A stretch of 64,000 nucleotides of DNA from Corella eumyota (taxonomy: Eukaryota; Chordata; Ascidiacea; Phlebobranchia; Corellidae), in contig OY720102.1 in assembly GCA_963082875.1 (NCBI GenBank), positions 15,226,990-15,290,989 on the forward strand, written 5' to 3'. The notes under the pieces were generated by a model. The model was not told where the DNA came from. It saw only the letters and a list, made by a program, of their open reading frames with translations, and searched no databases. The position numbers and the translations under genes were made by a program. Below are positions 46,590 through 58,425 of the stretch, piece by piece. Every line of letters starts with the position of its first letter. Within the stretch, counting starts at the first letter, position 1.

Positions 46590-49500
46590 AAAGACACATT
46601 CAAGAAAAACATTTTTTTCAAGGTTCGATAAATATGAGAACAATATTAAGACATTCGTTAATATTAAAATTATTTGTAATGTTTTATCAAAATGTCAATT
46701 TGTACAAGTATGCATTTTTGTTTCAGAGGTATTTCTTCAAGTGATTCGAATACTGATAATGAACAAAAATTTATCCAGTTAGTCACAATTTATTTATTTG
46801 CCAATAATTGCATTAATTTATGGCTGTTCTTACTAAAATTTAGATACTTGACTGTAATATTTTTTTAGTTGTTCTAATTAATATTTAATACCGACTGCAC
46901 TTAAGTCAAAATCTATATTAAAAAGCCTATTACAGCATGATAACTTTTTTTGTGCATGCTTACCTTACAAAAAAAAAATTATTTGCAATAACTTAAATAT
47001 AAACTTGGGTTGTTTACAAAGTTATATATATATCTACTTTTTAGTTATTCTTTTGTGTTATCTTATTTTTGTAAAGTAGATACATTGTTTTCACCAGGCA
47101 TAAAAAACTAAAACATAAAAATCAATGTTGGAAATCTTCATCAAAAAGTGAAAGCTCTGTACATGATTCTGCAAGGGAAATGTAATAGTAATTACTAAAT
47201 TTTCTAAAAACACCCAAATAAGCATATTGCTGTTTGAGAATGGAGTATATATACATTGATTAATATATAATTATTTTCAATATAAAAAATTTATTTGTTG
47301 TGTTTTTAAGACAAAAGAAGAATTTACAAAAAATAAACTTAGCTTTTTGAATCTACTAGGTACCAATACAAGAAACGAAGAAAAAAAAAGCGCTTTTCTC
47401 ATACTTTAGTCAGTAAAAAAAGATCTTCTGTTAGGTGAGTTAAACGATGATATATTTAAAAAGTAAAAAATGAAATTAATAATAATCGTGGTGTTTTAGG
47501 TCATCATCAAGCAGTTCCAGTAGTGATACTGAGTCTTCGTTGCGGTTTGTTGAAAAATAATTTTTATTTTTTTGAATTATATTAATACTTAGTTTGTTCT
47601 AAATAAGTTTTGTTACAAAAAAAGGTTATTTATTGGTAAACTAAGTGAAAAAAATTGAACTATTTTATAATTTAACTACATATCCCACTATGTTCAGTAA
47701 AGTAACATTTTTTTCCAGGGATATGTTTTGTTAAATATTTTTTATGTTTAAAATATTCTTCTTTTAATGATAAAAGGCATTTTATTTCCATGTATTTTTT
47801 TCTTAAAAAACTGTTATATAGTAGGGTAACTGTCTTTTTAATAATGGGGTTTTGTTATATTGGTTATTATCATAAAGTACACACAATTACAACTACTTCT
47901 AGATATTAAAAATTGGAAAGACAGGATTTTTTTAATTTTTAGTGAGAGAGAGCTGCTTGATGTTTAAAAACCACTGATATAGCCTATTTAAACTTTTTGT
48001 AGAAGTGTTTTGTGATACATTTTAATACTAAAATATAAAACACATAAAATTTTTTTTTAAACTAGATTTAAAACTGCAACTAGAAAAATAAGGGAATGTC
48101 CTCACTGTGGGCAAAATTTTGTTAATGGGACTGACTCATCATCGAAAAAAACACAAAGATATTGATAAAAAAGATTTTATGTATGATTCGTTTGCTAAAC
48201 GCAATAGAGTTGGTTTTTACAAAAATTATACTGGTAATATATGTTGCATTTGTAAAGTTGCAGTACTGGGAATTAAAAGTCATGTTCTTAACAAACATAA
48301 AAACATTAAAAAGGGGTCTGAAAAATTCAAAAATGTTGTTGCTCAAGCAAAATAAACATTAACCTTCAAAATGTTTTGGAAAACTATAAAACAACACTTT
48401 TAACTATGGGAAGTGGACATAGAAATGCCGGTAGTAAATCTCAAGTCCAAACATACATACGTCAAATATATACCCTACTATCGAGTCTGGACGACTTAAA
48501 ACGACCACAAAAATTTTATAAGACTCTACATGTAAAAGTATGCAAGGATGGCCGAGATTCTACCAGATACTCTTATCTAGCAACGTTAAAAAATTTTATT
48601 TATTTTTTGGATATTGAGTATGAAGAATTGTTTCGTGAATATTCTGTTTCCAAACTTTTAAAACTTGTTAAGGAATGGCTTCAGCGACAACGACCAAAAA
48701 AAGAAAAAGGGGAAAAATTAGTTAAAGATAGATCTCGTCGAGCACTTGCTGAATGTGCTTTTCCTGGAAAAGTTGTTATAAAATATATAAAAGCTCAAGA
48801 ATTGTTTCTAAATTCTTTAAGAAATAAAAAATGTGGATCCCTTAATTGTCAAGAAATTAAAAAACTGTGTGGGGACATTTTTGTTAGAATTATTTGCTCA
48901 CAAGGCTGTAGATCAAGTGTTTTCACAGGAATGTTGTTATCGGAAATTAAAGATTGTGAAGAAACAAGTAGTGGAAACTTTTCTGTGTTAGTAAGTGATC
49001 AAAAAGAAAGAAAACGTCATGCATGTATAGTATTTAAACACAAAGAATATAAGGATGCTATTGCTGTTTCTGATCATATTTGGGCCTACTTGCAAAATTG
49101 CAACAAAATTCCTCTCGTTAATAGAGCATTTCCTTCATTTTTTGGCAATAACACTGGTGAGAAAATGACTGCATCCCAATTTAATAGTATTTACAAAAAG
49201 GTCACTGAAAATTATTTTGGAAAGGGAATCAATGTAACAGAAACTAGAAAGTTAATAACAAGAGAAGTGGGTGGTAAATCGAAGGTAATACAAAGAGCAG
49301 TGGCAAGAGCTGAAGGTCATTCTGTCGAGGTACAAGATAAATTTTATGACATAACAAGCCCAGGCCAAATTGTAGAAAATGCCAGAGTATATTTAGAAAA
49401 AATAGCTGAAGGTAAAGAACCACTTCTAAGATTATTTATAGCCTAATCTCTTAATAGTAAAGTTAAGGATTGTAAGTTGTCGTTTTTTTTTTGTTTAAAC

Positions 49501-51772
49501 GATGTGCTTTATACAAATTTCTAAATCTTTTTTGCGTGTTTTTTTTTTTAAAAAACTGTTTTCATTCATTTTGTACTTTATTAGTAAAAGATGTGATTTT
49601 AAGCTTTTAATATCTTTTAACAGAACAAAATCAACATAAAATTAAATTATTGTTTAAAATTATAAAAAAGCCTTTTATAATCAATAGGGCTAATTTATAT
49701 TATGCTAATTTTTTAATTTAAATATTTATAAGTTATTAAAAATGGTTAATAATTATTATTTTATAAAAATAAGAGTAGTCCTACCTTGTTTAGTTGCAAT
49801 TTAAGGTGAATGCACTGTATATATAATATTTATTAAAAATAAAATAAATTATTTTTATTGCAGAAGAAACAACAACTGTTGGTTATAACTTGAATAAAGT
49901 AAGAGTGGATTCAAATAACATATTGTATGACAATACTAGCAATAACTCAGAGGAGTACTGTGGTTCAACTACACCACCAGCAACAGGTTTGTGTTACTAA
50001 CTGAGTAAAAATAGCAGTATGATTAAAATAATATAACAATAATTTCTGGTAAAAAAATACCACAAAAAAGCCAATTAACTAAAGCAGCAGCATTACTATT
50101 ATTAACCTTAAAAAATTACCATAAACAGTTATACTTTTATATATTCTGTAGAATTATTTGAGAAAATGGAAAAACAAAACGAAATTACGAAAATTGATAA
50201 TCCGTACAATCCTCTATCTGGTAAGTGTATTTTTGTTGTTGTTTATGCCTTATTCAAACATTAAACAAATTTTGTCAACTGTATGAAAACTGTATATATG
50301 ACAAAGATAGGCGTTTTATTTTTTCATAGCGTAATGTTTTGTAAAGTTTAGCTGGTCTATTTTAATTTGATATGACAGATTATGGCCTACTTGGTTAATT
50401 TACAAGAATAGTTAAACCAGAAATTGAATAATAACTTGTGTACCAGAGACAGTTTATTGTCATGAATTAATACACAGAATAAAATAAAGATTTAAAATCA
50501 TTTTTTTATACGATTATGAAAAATGTTACAAAAATTAAGGAAGTTAAGTTTGAAAAATGTAGTTTATCTGTGAAGTGTTTATAATTTAAATTAATTAAAA
50601 TTGTTAATTATGTCTGCTTTTTGGTGCACATTTTACAAATATATGATATCCAACTAGGTATTTTAAACCTTTAAACTAGAGTTGTAAATATCTATTTTTA
50701 TAGTTTTTTACATTCTATTTTGATTTTCATTTTTTTGGGTATGTGCAGTGGTTGGTTGATTGGTTGACTCCTATTAAAGTTAAGTATTAAATTACAGAAA
50801 ATAAATGGTAATGTAAATTTATTGAAGGTCAAGGAGACATGTTACATGTCTGAGGGTGCATGCACCCCCATTTATAATTTTGCTGTGTATGTCGCACCTG
50901 TAAGTTATTTGCAAAATGCTGCATTTTTGGCGTTAAATTGATAGTTATATATGCAAACTAAAAAATTTCGCGATAATTAATGCTTGAAATGTCAGCAAGT
51001 TTCTTTGAAATGTCGCTAAGAAAACAGCTTTTTCTGTTGTGGAATTGTCGCCATGTTGTGGAATGTCTAAAACTGTCATTTGTATCGCAGTCAATGGACA
51101 TGAATATATTATATCTGTTTTTTTACTATAAGAAATAAATTAATTTTAATACTCAAAGAAATAATAACTTAGTCAATATTAATATACTGCTGTAGAATAA
51201 AAAGCATTTTAATATTTACTACCTATGTGATTTGTTTACAGTTAGTTTAACCTGTTAAAGTTTAAATAATAAATTTAGATGCTACTATATTATAACAAAG
51301 TCATTTTAAAAAAATGATATTTTTTTTGTGTTTAAATTGCACATTACTTTTTATGGTTGTAAATTTTGTTATTTTAATTGCATAGATACCTCTAAACGCT
51401 TTATAAGAGTCAAATTCATCGATGACGACTTGGAACTGGATGTTTATCGCCCTTGTGACGTAAAAATAGATGGAAGTAAACTTGCAGATTTCCACAATAT
51501 TAAAGTAGAGGTCAAACTTTTTGTAAGGTGGCCTCATGACCGAAGATTTTATGATGCTTGTCTTATAACTAAATGTAAGTTCACTAATAATTTTTTTAAA
51601 ATATATATATTAAAATATATACCTGTGATTAAATTTGTAAAATTGATTAAATTTGTAAAATTAAATTTGTAAAAATTTAAATTTGTTTGTAAATTTTGTT
51701 ATAGATTCTCCTACAAAAAGATTTTCAGATAGCGAGATTTATTCGCCAAAGAAAAAAAGAAAACTTTTTTAA
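46590..51772 (+). CDS. nuclear zinc-finger / tyrosine-recombinase-like protein, multi-exon
   Basis: Ten exons read from splice sites, phases agreeing throughout: 46590-46622, 46727-46777, 47098-47181, 47360-47434, 47500-47544, 48066-49411, 49864-49986, 50152-50220, 51386-51574, 51705-51772. Early exons give Lys/Arg- and Ser-rich sequence (YKKRRKKKRFSH, then a Ser run). The large exon starts with RECPHCGQNF, a first finger, and a second finger is seen as CCICKVAVLGIKSHVLNKH. Then comes a domain like a phage/Crypton tyrosine recombinase: SQGCRSSVFTGMLLSEI (box I Arg), ETRKLITREVG, EGHS and a candidate catalytic Tyr in VQDKFYDI. The last exons encode a small domain with LFVRWPHDRRFYDACLITK (possibly Tudor/Agenet-like, a guess) and end SPKKKRKLF, an SV40-type nuclear signal. 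About 250 bases around the second finger (48107-48355) read in a different frame from the two sides, though the exon ends agree in phase, so it is either a decaying gene or has sequence errors in A/G runs. The first exon is not identified. It could be a domesticated or still mobile Crypton-type gene. Confidence 0.62.
50221..51385. other. intron of the recombinase-like gene
   Basis: AT-rich, 1165 bases, the longest intron of the gene. Nothing else recognised; a TGCATGCACCCCC motif near 50858 stands out only by composition. Confidence 0.5.
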
Positions 51773-51840
51773 GTTATTAAAAAAAAAAATTAATCGTCTG
51801 TATTAAAAATAAAACTAAATTATGATCTAAAATTTGCAAT

Positions 51841-52956
51841 GTATAAGTAAGTCAATGGAGGTAATTATTGGATGTTTTTGATAAAATTGGCCATCACTTT
51901 TTTGTTTTAATTTTTAAGTCAAATATTTTGTTCAATTATTACCCCTGCAAATGGGGTGATTAATGGACACCCTGGAGGAAATTAATGGACGCTTTTTTGT
52001 AGAACATAAAATAGATATGTAGAAAGGAAAATTTCATTTACGACGTGAAATACCTATACTCATTACAATTTTCATAAGGCCATATTCATTTTTTATGGGT
52101 CTGTAACGTTTTTTTTGTAATAAATGCATGGGTGGAACATATTTTTAATATGGAAAACTGCTCATGGGAGACTAAACTTATTTTTTTAAAGTTATAAACT
52201 ACAAATAATCTCCACTTATTATGTTTTTAATGTTCATGTTTTCCTAACATTCGCGGGTTTTACATATGCTTTATCTGTCAACTTTTTATACTAAAAAAAA
52301 ACTAACATATAATTTTTCTATTCATTCACATGGATTTCTCTTTTGATGCTTTTATTTTTGTAAAAAAGTAAGTTTCTTAAAGCTCTTTCGTGATGATTTT
52401 TTGTCTTAGATAATTGATTTTGTAAATATTGTTACAAATACTTTCTTGGCATTTTTAAATTAAGAGTTTTATAACAGTTGTTCCTTTGTTTTTTTTAAAA
52501 CCCTTGAGTGTTGTTAATGTTAATTAGTGTTTTTGTAATAACTGTTATTTTAAGGTACTGTAGGATTAGTTTGCATTGTAAAAAAAACAAAAAAATTTTC
52601 ATAAAATGCATCCAATAATTTCCCCCATTCACCATAATAGTGTGGAGGTAATATTTGGAGGCATATTGTTAAAACTGTGATGCAAATATAAATGTGACAT
52701 TGAGCTTTATATGGTTAGGAATATTTTTAGTTTATATTGTCAATTCAATTATTCAGATATTTCGAAAAATTTAAATTTTTTTTTAATTTTTAAAACAACA
52801 TAATTTTTTTCTGAAAATATAATTAAAAAAAATGCTAATCATTTAAGCCTTACTATTAAGATAATATAACCACAAAACCCTGAAAAAAAACGGGAATGGT
52901 GTCCACTAATTACCTCCCAATTTTAACTGTCCATTTATTACCTCTATTGACTATAC
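51841..52956. mobile_element. 1.1 kb non-autonomous element with inverted ends
   Basis: The left end reads GTATAAGTAAGTCAATGGAG and the right end, reversed, GTATAGTCAATAGAGG; both go on to GGTAAT, TGGA and TAAAATTGG. Related GAGGTAATNATTGGA motifs are scattered inside in both directions (near 51960, 52615, 52645, 52905). No open frame. Likely a MITE of unknown superfamily, inserted just past the recombinase-like gene's stop. Confidence 0.6.
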
Positions 52957-53579
52957 ATATATTTTATTATAAATAGTTGTTTAACTAACTGCTTTTAACC
53001 ATTATCATAAATAAATTTATCATAATCATTTTAAATATAAAAATGTTAATAATGTGTACTTTCTGGTTTTTAAAATTTCTCATTACCTTTATTTTGGTTA
53101 AAAATTGGCCTTAAAAAAAACAATTTAATTTTTTTCAAAAACTTTAAAATTAACAATAATTGCAAACTGTTGTTTTTTATTTACTTTCTTTAATGTGCTT
53201 AATAATTAGGAACATGATGATTCTAAAAATAAGTATTTTAAAAGGTTAAGAGCAATAATAAATGAATACAAAAATTAGCATTTATAAATAACAACTATAT
53301 ATAAAATGCCACAAAAAACAGGTAATCAAAATAATTTAACCATAATAAGTTAAAAATGTATTTCCATTAAGTTCACAGTATATACATTTTTTTATTTAAC
53401 TTTAATTCTTTACATATTATTTTATCAAAATTTTATAAAAATTTAATTTTAAAATGTTTTCTATAAAATCATATAAAAAAATAAACATTATTTAGGCTTT
53501 ATTACTTACCACTGTATATAAATTTAAAAAAAATACTTTAAAGTTTTTAAACTACAATAAAAATATAATTTTAAATCAA
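52957..53579. other. AT-rich DNA without recognised feature
   Basis: Long A and T runs, no exon or repeat supported. Confidence 0.5.
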
Positions 53580-53757
53580 GTTTGAAAAAAATTGAAAATC
53601 GGAAAAAAATTTACTCTTCGTACCACCTAGAGAATTTCGAAACAATTTTTTCATTTCGAAACATTATTTATTTTTCGAAACGAAATTCGTTTCGGCGAAA
53701 CAAAATTTGTTTCGGCGAAACGATTTTCGAAACGAAATTTTCGTTTCCCAGCCAATT
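53580..53757. repeat. right TTTCGAAAC-type cluster at block border
   Basis: Palindromic motifs TTTCGAAAC, CGAAACGAAATTCGTTTCG and CGAAACGATTTTCG lie immediately left of where transporter homology resumes (about 53776). See 40931-41050 for the partner. Confidence 0.7.
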
Positions 53758-53775
53758 CAAATGGAGTTACCATGC

Positions 53776-53986
53776 CCTGCTGAGCCAGAACTTAATCAGC
53801 AGCTTATTTACCGGGCAATTATAATCTATAATATCCCAAACTGCCACAGGCAACTCGAGACTGGGTCGGAGTAACTTGTGTTATTCTATGTTTAAGTCGC
53901 GCATTTGACTTTCCCACATCGAGGATAAAGATATATACAAAAAAATAATAATAATATCCCAAACTGCTAAAGTTAACTCGAGACTG
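53776..53986 (+). mobile_element. SINE part belonging to the third transporter copy
   Basis: Matches 27434-27640 (SINE middle, tail and one extra tail). It starts abruptly mid-SINE and ends at a deletion that removes about 440 bases including exon 7. Confidence 0.75.
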
Positions 53987-54042
53987 TTTTTTTAGTTTTC
54001 GAAAAAGGCATTATCTGAAAATTTTGACATAAATTGAAGGTT

Positions 54043-54298
54043 GGCAGCATGGTGTAGTGGTCAAAACCCTTGTCTTTACTACATAAGTTCCGTTGTTCGA
54101 TCCCCACTGCTTTCATGCTGTAGAGCCCTTAAGTAAGGCACTATAAACGATATTAACTTCTGCTGAGCCAACACTTAATCAGCAGCTTAATTATTGAGAA
54201 ATTAATATATCCCAAACTGTCAACTTGGTCGGGGTAACTGATGTTACTCTATGTTTAGGTTGTGCATTCGACCTTCCCACGTTAAAGATAAATAAGTA
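54043..54298 (+). mobile_element. SINE in intron 7 of the third transporter copy
   Basis: Same insertion as 28133-28392, slightly diverged. Confidence 0.85.
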
Positions 54299-54466
54299 CA
54301 ATAAAACAGTTTTATTTTCAGAGAAGGGATGGGGTGTAAGGGGGTTAATATAAATGTTCCATTATGTATAAATTGGCAGTATTATTAATATAACAAAAAT
54401 TTTGTAGATTTGTATTTAGAAATATTCCATTTTTTGGGGGTTTAATTTTAAATCAACTTTTTTTAG

Positions 54467-54482
54467 GTGTACGAACAAGATT
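54467..54482 (+). repeat. left target-site duplication of the LINE
   Basis: GTGTACGAACAAGATT, identical to 59802-59817; the last T is ambiguous because the LINE's poly-A (T on plus) follows. Confidence 0.93.
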
Positions 54483-54608
54483 TTTTTTTTAAGTTTTTTT
54501 ATTCGACATACAGTACAACACAGGAAAGAATAGCGTAGCACGTAGTAGTACATATCAAAAAACAAATATTAAAAATTTTAAATAGCTAAATACAAACATA
54601 AACATAGT

Positions 54609-57600
54609 TTAAGGCAAAGTTGACCATTTTGTAAAAAATTTTTCCATTTTTTTAAATTTTTTATAACGATACAAATCACAATCTCTTAAGTTGGTTACAA
54701 AAAAAATAAGTTCCCTAATTGTTGGTGTCCGTTCAGCATATTTACAAATATAAACAATATATCTAGAGCATAATAATAATAAATTAATTAACGAATGAGA
54801 GTGATCATGCGAGACCACTCCAAACAAACGTTCGCTGTTAGAAATAATTAAAGGAAGTCTTAATGTGGCCGCAATCCAGGATATGGCATCTTCCCAGAAC
54901 ACGTTGGTTACTGGGCATTTACAAAAAATATGGTAAATGGTCTCACTTTCGGCTTTACAAAAGGAACATACAGGCGTGGTCTTCACCCCAAACGCAAAGA
55001 GAGCATCGTTAGTAACTATGGCCCTAAGGTTTAATTTAATTTGAAAAGATCGCAATCTAGTCGTCAAACTTGTGTCCGCAGTTAGTTTATAGACTGATTT
55101 CCATACGTGTTCGTTTAAACTCGGGTCGTTAATAGTAGATTGCCATTTTAATTTTTGTTTAATCGGAGTTTTTGTATTATTTAATTGGTAATTGTAAATA
55201 GACTTAACTGTACCGCCGTATGTTTTAAGAAAAAGTAAAATATCATCTATGTATTTTAAACCTGAGCGCGTGTTATTGTTAAAATAAGAGTCGTCAACAT
55301 ATGGTAGCTTGGATTTTAGTTTTATATAAAAAATGTAATCGTCATTTGTATTTCCAATGTTATATTTTGAAACTAGGTCGCTAAATTCAATGTGTTCGCC
55401 ATTGTTTGTATATAGTTGTGAGAGGTCGGTCAATCCACGTTGTAGCCAGTTGGGGTTAAAGAGATATTTTCCTCGATATTTAGTGGTCTTATTAAGAAAT
55501 ATTGGTTCGGCGACATCGTCAGGTGGTAACATTATTTTTAATAGTTGTGCTGTTGTTCGTAAGTTACGAAGCGGTAAAATCCTCGTTATGTCTTTATGGT
55601 TGTAAATCAGTTTGGAACACATCACATTCGCAATTGTTTGCAGGTTTCCTGACGCACTTTCTATGTTTTTCCATTGAGACTTAAAGTTCTTATCAAAGAG
55701 TTTTGCTGCCCAACGTGTGTATAAGGCTAAGATGTAACTTTCTATATCAATCATATTAATTCTTCCCTCTTTATAATGAAGATGTAGTGTTTCGCGTTTC
55801 ACACGTTCCCATTTGGAACCCCAAATAAAAACAAACAATTTTCTTTTTAATTTTGCCAAAAAAGCCTTTGGTGGCAACACTGGTACAACGCTAAGTTTAT
55901 ATATTAAAGTAGGTATAACTAGGCTTTTGATTATCGTTGTTTTTCCGATTAAAGTAAGGCCCCGAGAGGACCAGATTTGGAGTATGTTTGCAATTTTGTT
56001 AAGTGTTTCGCTAAAGTTTAAGTTGAAGAATTGTTTATCACTAATGTATTTGGAAATCGGTATGCAAACGCCCAAATATTTAATGTTCTCCGACGGCCAT
56101 TGAAGGCCAGCGGAGGCGAAGGGATGATCTTGGTTATTTCTACTTGCGCCAATATAAAAGGCTTGGCATTTTTCTATGTTCATCTTACACCCGGAGATGT
56201 CCCCGAAAAGATTTACAGTTTCAAAGACTTTATCAAATTCATCCGAGTCACCGTTGAGAAACACCAAAGTGTCATCAGCTAAGAGCGATACTTTAAGCCT
56301 GTCTTCATTTATTTTAATACCTTGAATAGATTTGTTTATTCGTATTGCCGTTGCCAGACATTCTATGCAAAGAACAAACAGCGTTGGTGATAACGGATCG
56401 CCCTGGCGCACCCCCCTCTGTATAGAAAAATAGCTGGATAGAAAATTATTATTGATAACTGAGCATTTAGGCCATCTATAAAATGTACTTAACCATGATA
56501 GTACATATGGGCCAAATCCAAATTGTATTAGAACCTCTTTCATGAAGACCCAGTCTAAGGTATCAAAAGCTTTATATATATCTAGGGCAATAATCGCCCC
56601 AGGAAGATTTAAATTATCCACATAATCAATAACATTGAATATAAGTCTTAAATTTTCCCCTATATATCTGCCCGGTATAAACCCAGTCTGGTCTCGAGAG
56701 ACTAGATCATCGATGTGCTGTTTAATTCTAGAGTTAATTAATTTAGCTAGTATTTTATAGTCTGCATTTAGTAGGGTTATAGGTCTATAGTTTATGGCAA
56801 AAAGAGTATCTTTGTTCGGTTTAGCTATTAAGGTAACCACACCTTGGCATTGAGATTCACTTAAAGTGCCGGTGGCCTGCGAATATTTATAACATTTAAG
56901 TAATGGGTCCTGCAACTCTGACCAAAATTTTGAATAAAATTCAATAGGAAACCCATCAGGGCCAGGAGATTTGTTTGTTTTCATACTTTTCATGCTTTTA
57001 TGGCACTCATTTTTACTTATAAGAGACTCGGTTGCAGTTCTTTGGGGCTCTGATAGCTTCGGCAGGTTAAGGTTTGTTAGAAAGTGTCGGATTTTATCCA
57101 ACGGATATATATCTTTTTTCCGAGCAAACAAGTTTTTATAAAATATCGAGAGCTCTTTTAAAATAGAATGTTGGTCCGTCAAAATGGAATTTTGAACTTT
57201 TAATCGGTTAATAGTTTTTTTATCTCCGTGGCGCTTTTCTAAATTTAAAAAATATTTCGTGTTCTTTTCACCTTCTTCCGCCCACTTTGCTCTAGACCGA
57301 ACAATCGCGGCCTTTGTACGATTCATTGCTAGATTGTTAATTTTTTGTTTACAATTGTTAATTAGGCGCCATTGATTTTCGTTTTTTAAGGTTCCATCGT
57401 TAAGAAAGGAATTTTCCAGTTTAATTAATTCCGCTTCAAGGCGAATTTCCTGTTTAATAAATTGTTTACTTTTATATGAGGAATATGCGATAGACACACC
57501 TCGCAGTACGCATTTCAGGGCATCCCATCTAATATGTGGCGTTGTATCGAGTTCCTGATTTTGTTTAAGATAGTTTTGAATTTCCTTTTTAATTAGGTTT

Positions 57601-58382
57601 ATGTAATTTTCGTCTTCCAACAAGGATATATTAAGTTTCCAATACCCTTTACCCCGCGGTGTTGGGTCAAGCAACAGCGTTAATTTTACTATTTTATGAT
57701 CTGATCTGACACTAGGTATGATATTAGCTTTAAGCGTTTTGTTTATTAAATTTGAAGAGGTTAGAAAGAAATCTATTCGACTTGCGACTTTGGGGTTATT
57801 TTGAATACGAGAAAAATTTAATAAATTGGGATGTTTTACTCTAAATATGTCATTAAGATTATATATTTGCATCAGCGAAATAAGTTTAGCACGCGCTTGT
57901 TTGTTTGAGTGGGCTAAAGCGCCACCACGTTTATCCAGGTCGTTATTTAGTGTTAGGTTGAAATCTCCCGCAATTATCATATCATAACATGTTAGTTTAT
58001 CAATATTCGAAAATAAATTTGCAAAAAAATTTGGCTCGTCACTGTTTGGAGCATATATGCTAGCCAAGGTCAATCGTTCGTCATTAATTTTAATGTTTAG
58101 AATAATAAATCTACCGTCCGTATCCTTGATAACGTCATATATTTTATAATTTATAGTCCTAGACAAACAGATCGCAACGCCCTTGCTCCTACTTGTGCCG
58201 TGCGACCATTCTATTTCGCCCCCAAATTCCATTTGCCATAGTTTTTGATCTTGCATAGTACAGTGAGTTTCTTGCAAACAAGCGATATGGATTTTTTTAT
58301 GTTTCAGAAAATTAAATACCGTTTTTCTTTTAAGTTTATCTTGGAGACCGGCCACATTATACGATACAATTGTTAAAACCAT
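54609..58382 (-). CDS. LINE ORF2: endonuclease and reverse transcriptase, 1257 aa
   Basis: An ATG start gives MVLTIVSYNVAGL. An APE-type endonuclease fills about residues 1-240: CLQETHC, AGDFNLTLN, SRIDFFLTS and RSDHKIVKL. GYWKLNISLLED follows, a linker common in L1/Tx1-type ORF2s. The reverse transcriptase spans about 470-760: SPGPDGFP, ALDIYKAFDTLDW, QRGVRQGDPLSPTLF and the catalytic LLADDTLVFL near residue 700. Near 1140 a CCHC motif (CSFCKAESETIYHIFCKC) is the usual C-terminal zinc element. No RNase H is seen. It nicks target DNA and copies the LINE RNA in place. No stop or frameshift. Confidence 0.96.
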   Translation of the reverse strand: MVLTIVSYNVAGLQDKLKRKTVFNFLKHKKIHIACLQETHCTMQDQKLWQMEFGGEIEWSHGTSRSKGVAICLSRTINYKIYDVIKDTDGRFIILNIKINDERLTLASIYAPNSDEPNFFANLFSNIDKLTCYDMIIAGDFNLTLNNDLDKRGGALAHSNKQARAKLISLMQIYNLNDIFRVKHPNLLNFSRIQNNPKVASRIDFFLTSSNLINKTLKANIIPSVRSDHKIVKLTLLLDPTPRGKGYWKLNISLLEDENYINLIKKEIQNYLKQNQELDTTPHIRWDALKCVLRGVSIAYSSYKSKQFIKQEIRLEAELIKLENSFLNDGTLKNENQWRLINNCKQKINNLAMNRTKAAIVRSRAKWAEEGEKNTKYFLNLEKRHGDKKTINRLKVQNSILTDQHSILKELSIFYKNLFARKKDIYPLDKIRHFLTNLNLPKLSEPQRTATESLISKNECHKSMKSMKTNKSPGPDGFPIEFYSKFWSELQDPLLKCYKYSQATGTLSESQCQGVVTLIAKPNKDTLFAINYRPITLLNADYKILAKLINSRIKQHIDDLVSRDQTGFIPGRYIGENLRLIFNVIDYVDNLNLPGAIIALDIYKAFDTLDWVFMKEVLIQFGFGPYVLSWLSTFYRWPKCSVINNNFLSSYFSIQRGVRQGDPLSPTLFVLCIECLATAIRINKSIQGIKINEDRLKVSLLADDTLVFLNGDSDEFDKVFETVNLFGDISGCKMNIEKCQAFYIGASRNNQDHPFASAGLQWPSENIKYLGVCIPISKYISDKQFFNLNFSETLNKIANILQIWSSRGLTLIGKTTIIKSLVIPTLIYKLSVVPVLPPKAFLAKLKRKLFVFIWGSKWERVKRETLHLHYKEGRINMIDIESYILALYTRWAAKLFDKNFKSQWKNIESASGNLQTIANVMCSKLIYNHKDITRILPLRNLRTTAQLLKIMLPPDDVAEPIFLNKTTKYRGKYLFNPNWLQRGLTDLSQLYTNNGEHIEFSDLVSKYNIGNTNDDYIFYIKLKSKLPYVDDSYFNNNTRSGLKYIDDILLFLKTYGGTVKSIYNYQLNNTKTPIKQKLKWQSTINDPSLNEHVWKSVYKLTADTSLTTRLRSFQIKLNLRAIVTNDALFAFGVKTTPVCSFCKAESETIYHIFCKCPVTNVFWEDAISWIAATLRLPLIISNSERLFGVVSHDHSHSLINLLLLCSRYIVYICKYAERTPTIRELIFFVTNLRDCDLYRYKKFKKMEKFFTKWSTLP

Positions 58383-58425
58383 ACTTATATATAAAAAAAA
58401 ATCAATAAATAAACCTATAATACAA

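Noticed and set aside
40931-53775. Starship-type giant element
   Set aside because: A tyrosine-recombinase-like gene inside a bounded block recalls fungal Starships, but the flanks are truncated rather than cleanly duplicated, there is no cargo set, and the recombinase is Crypton-like at best. Kept only as an open question under findings.
55357-56282. Plus-strand frames opposite LINE ORF2, and 58779-59233 opposite ORF1
   Set aside because: Shadows of the intact minus-strand LINE genes.
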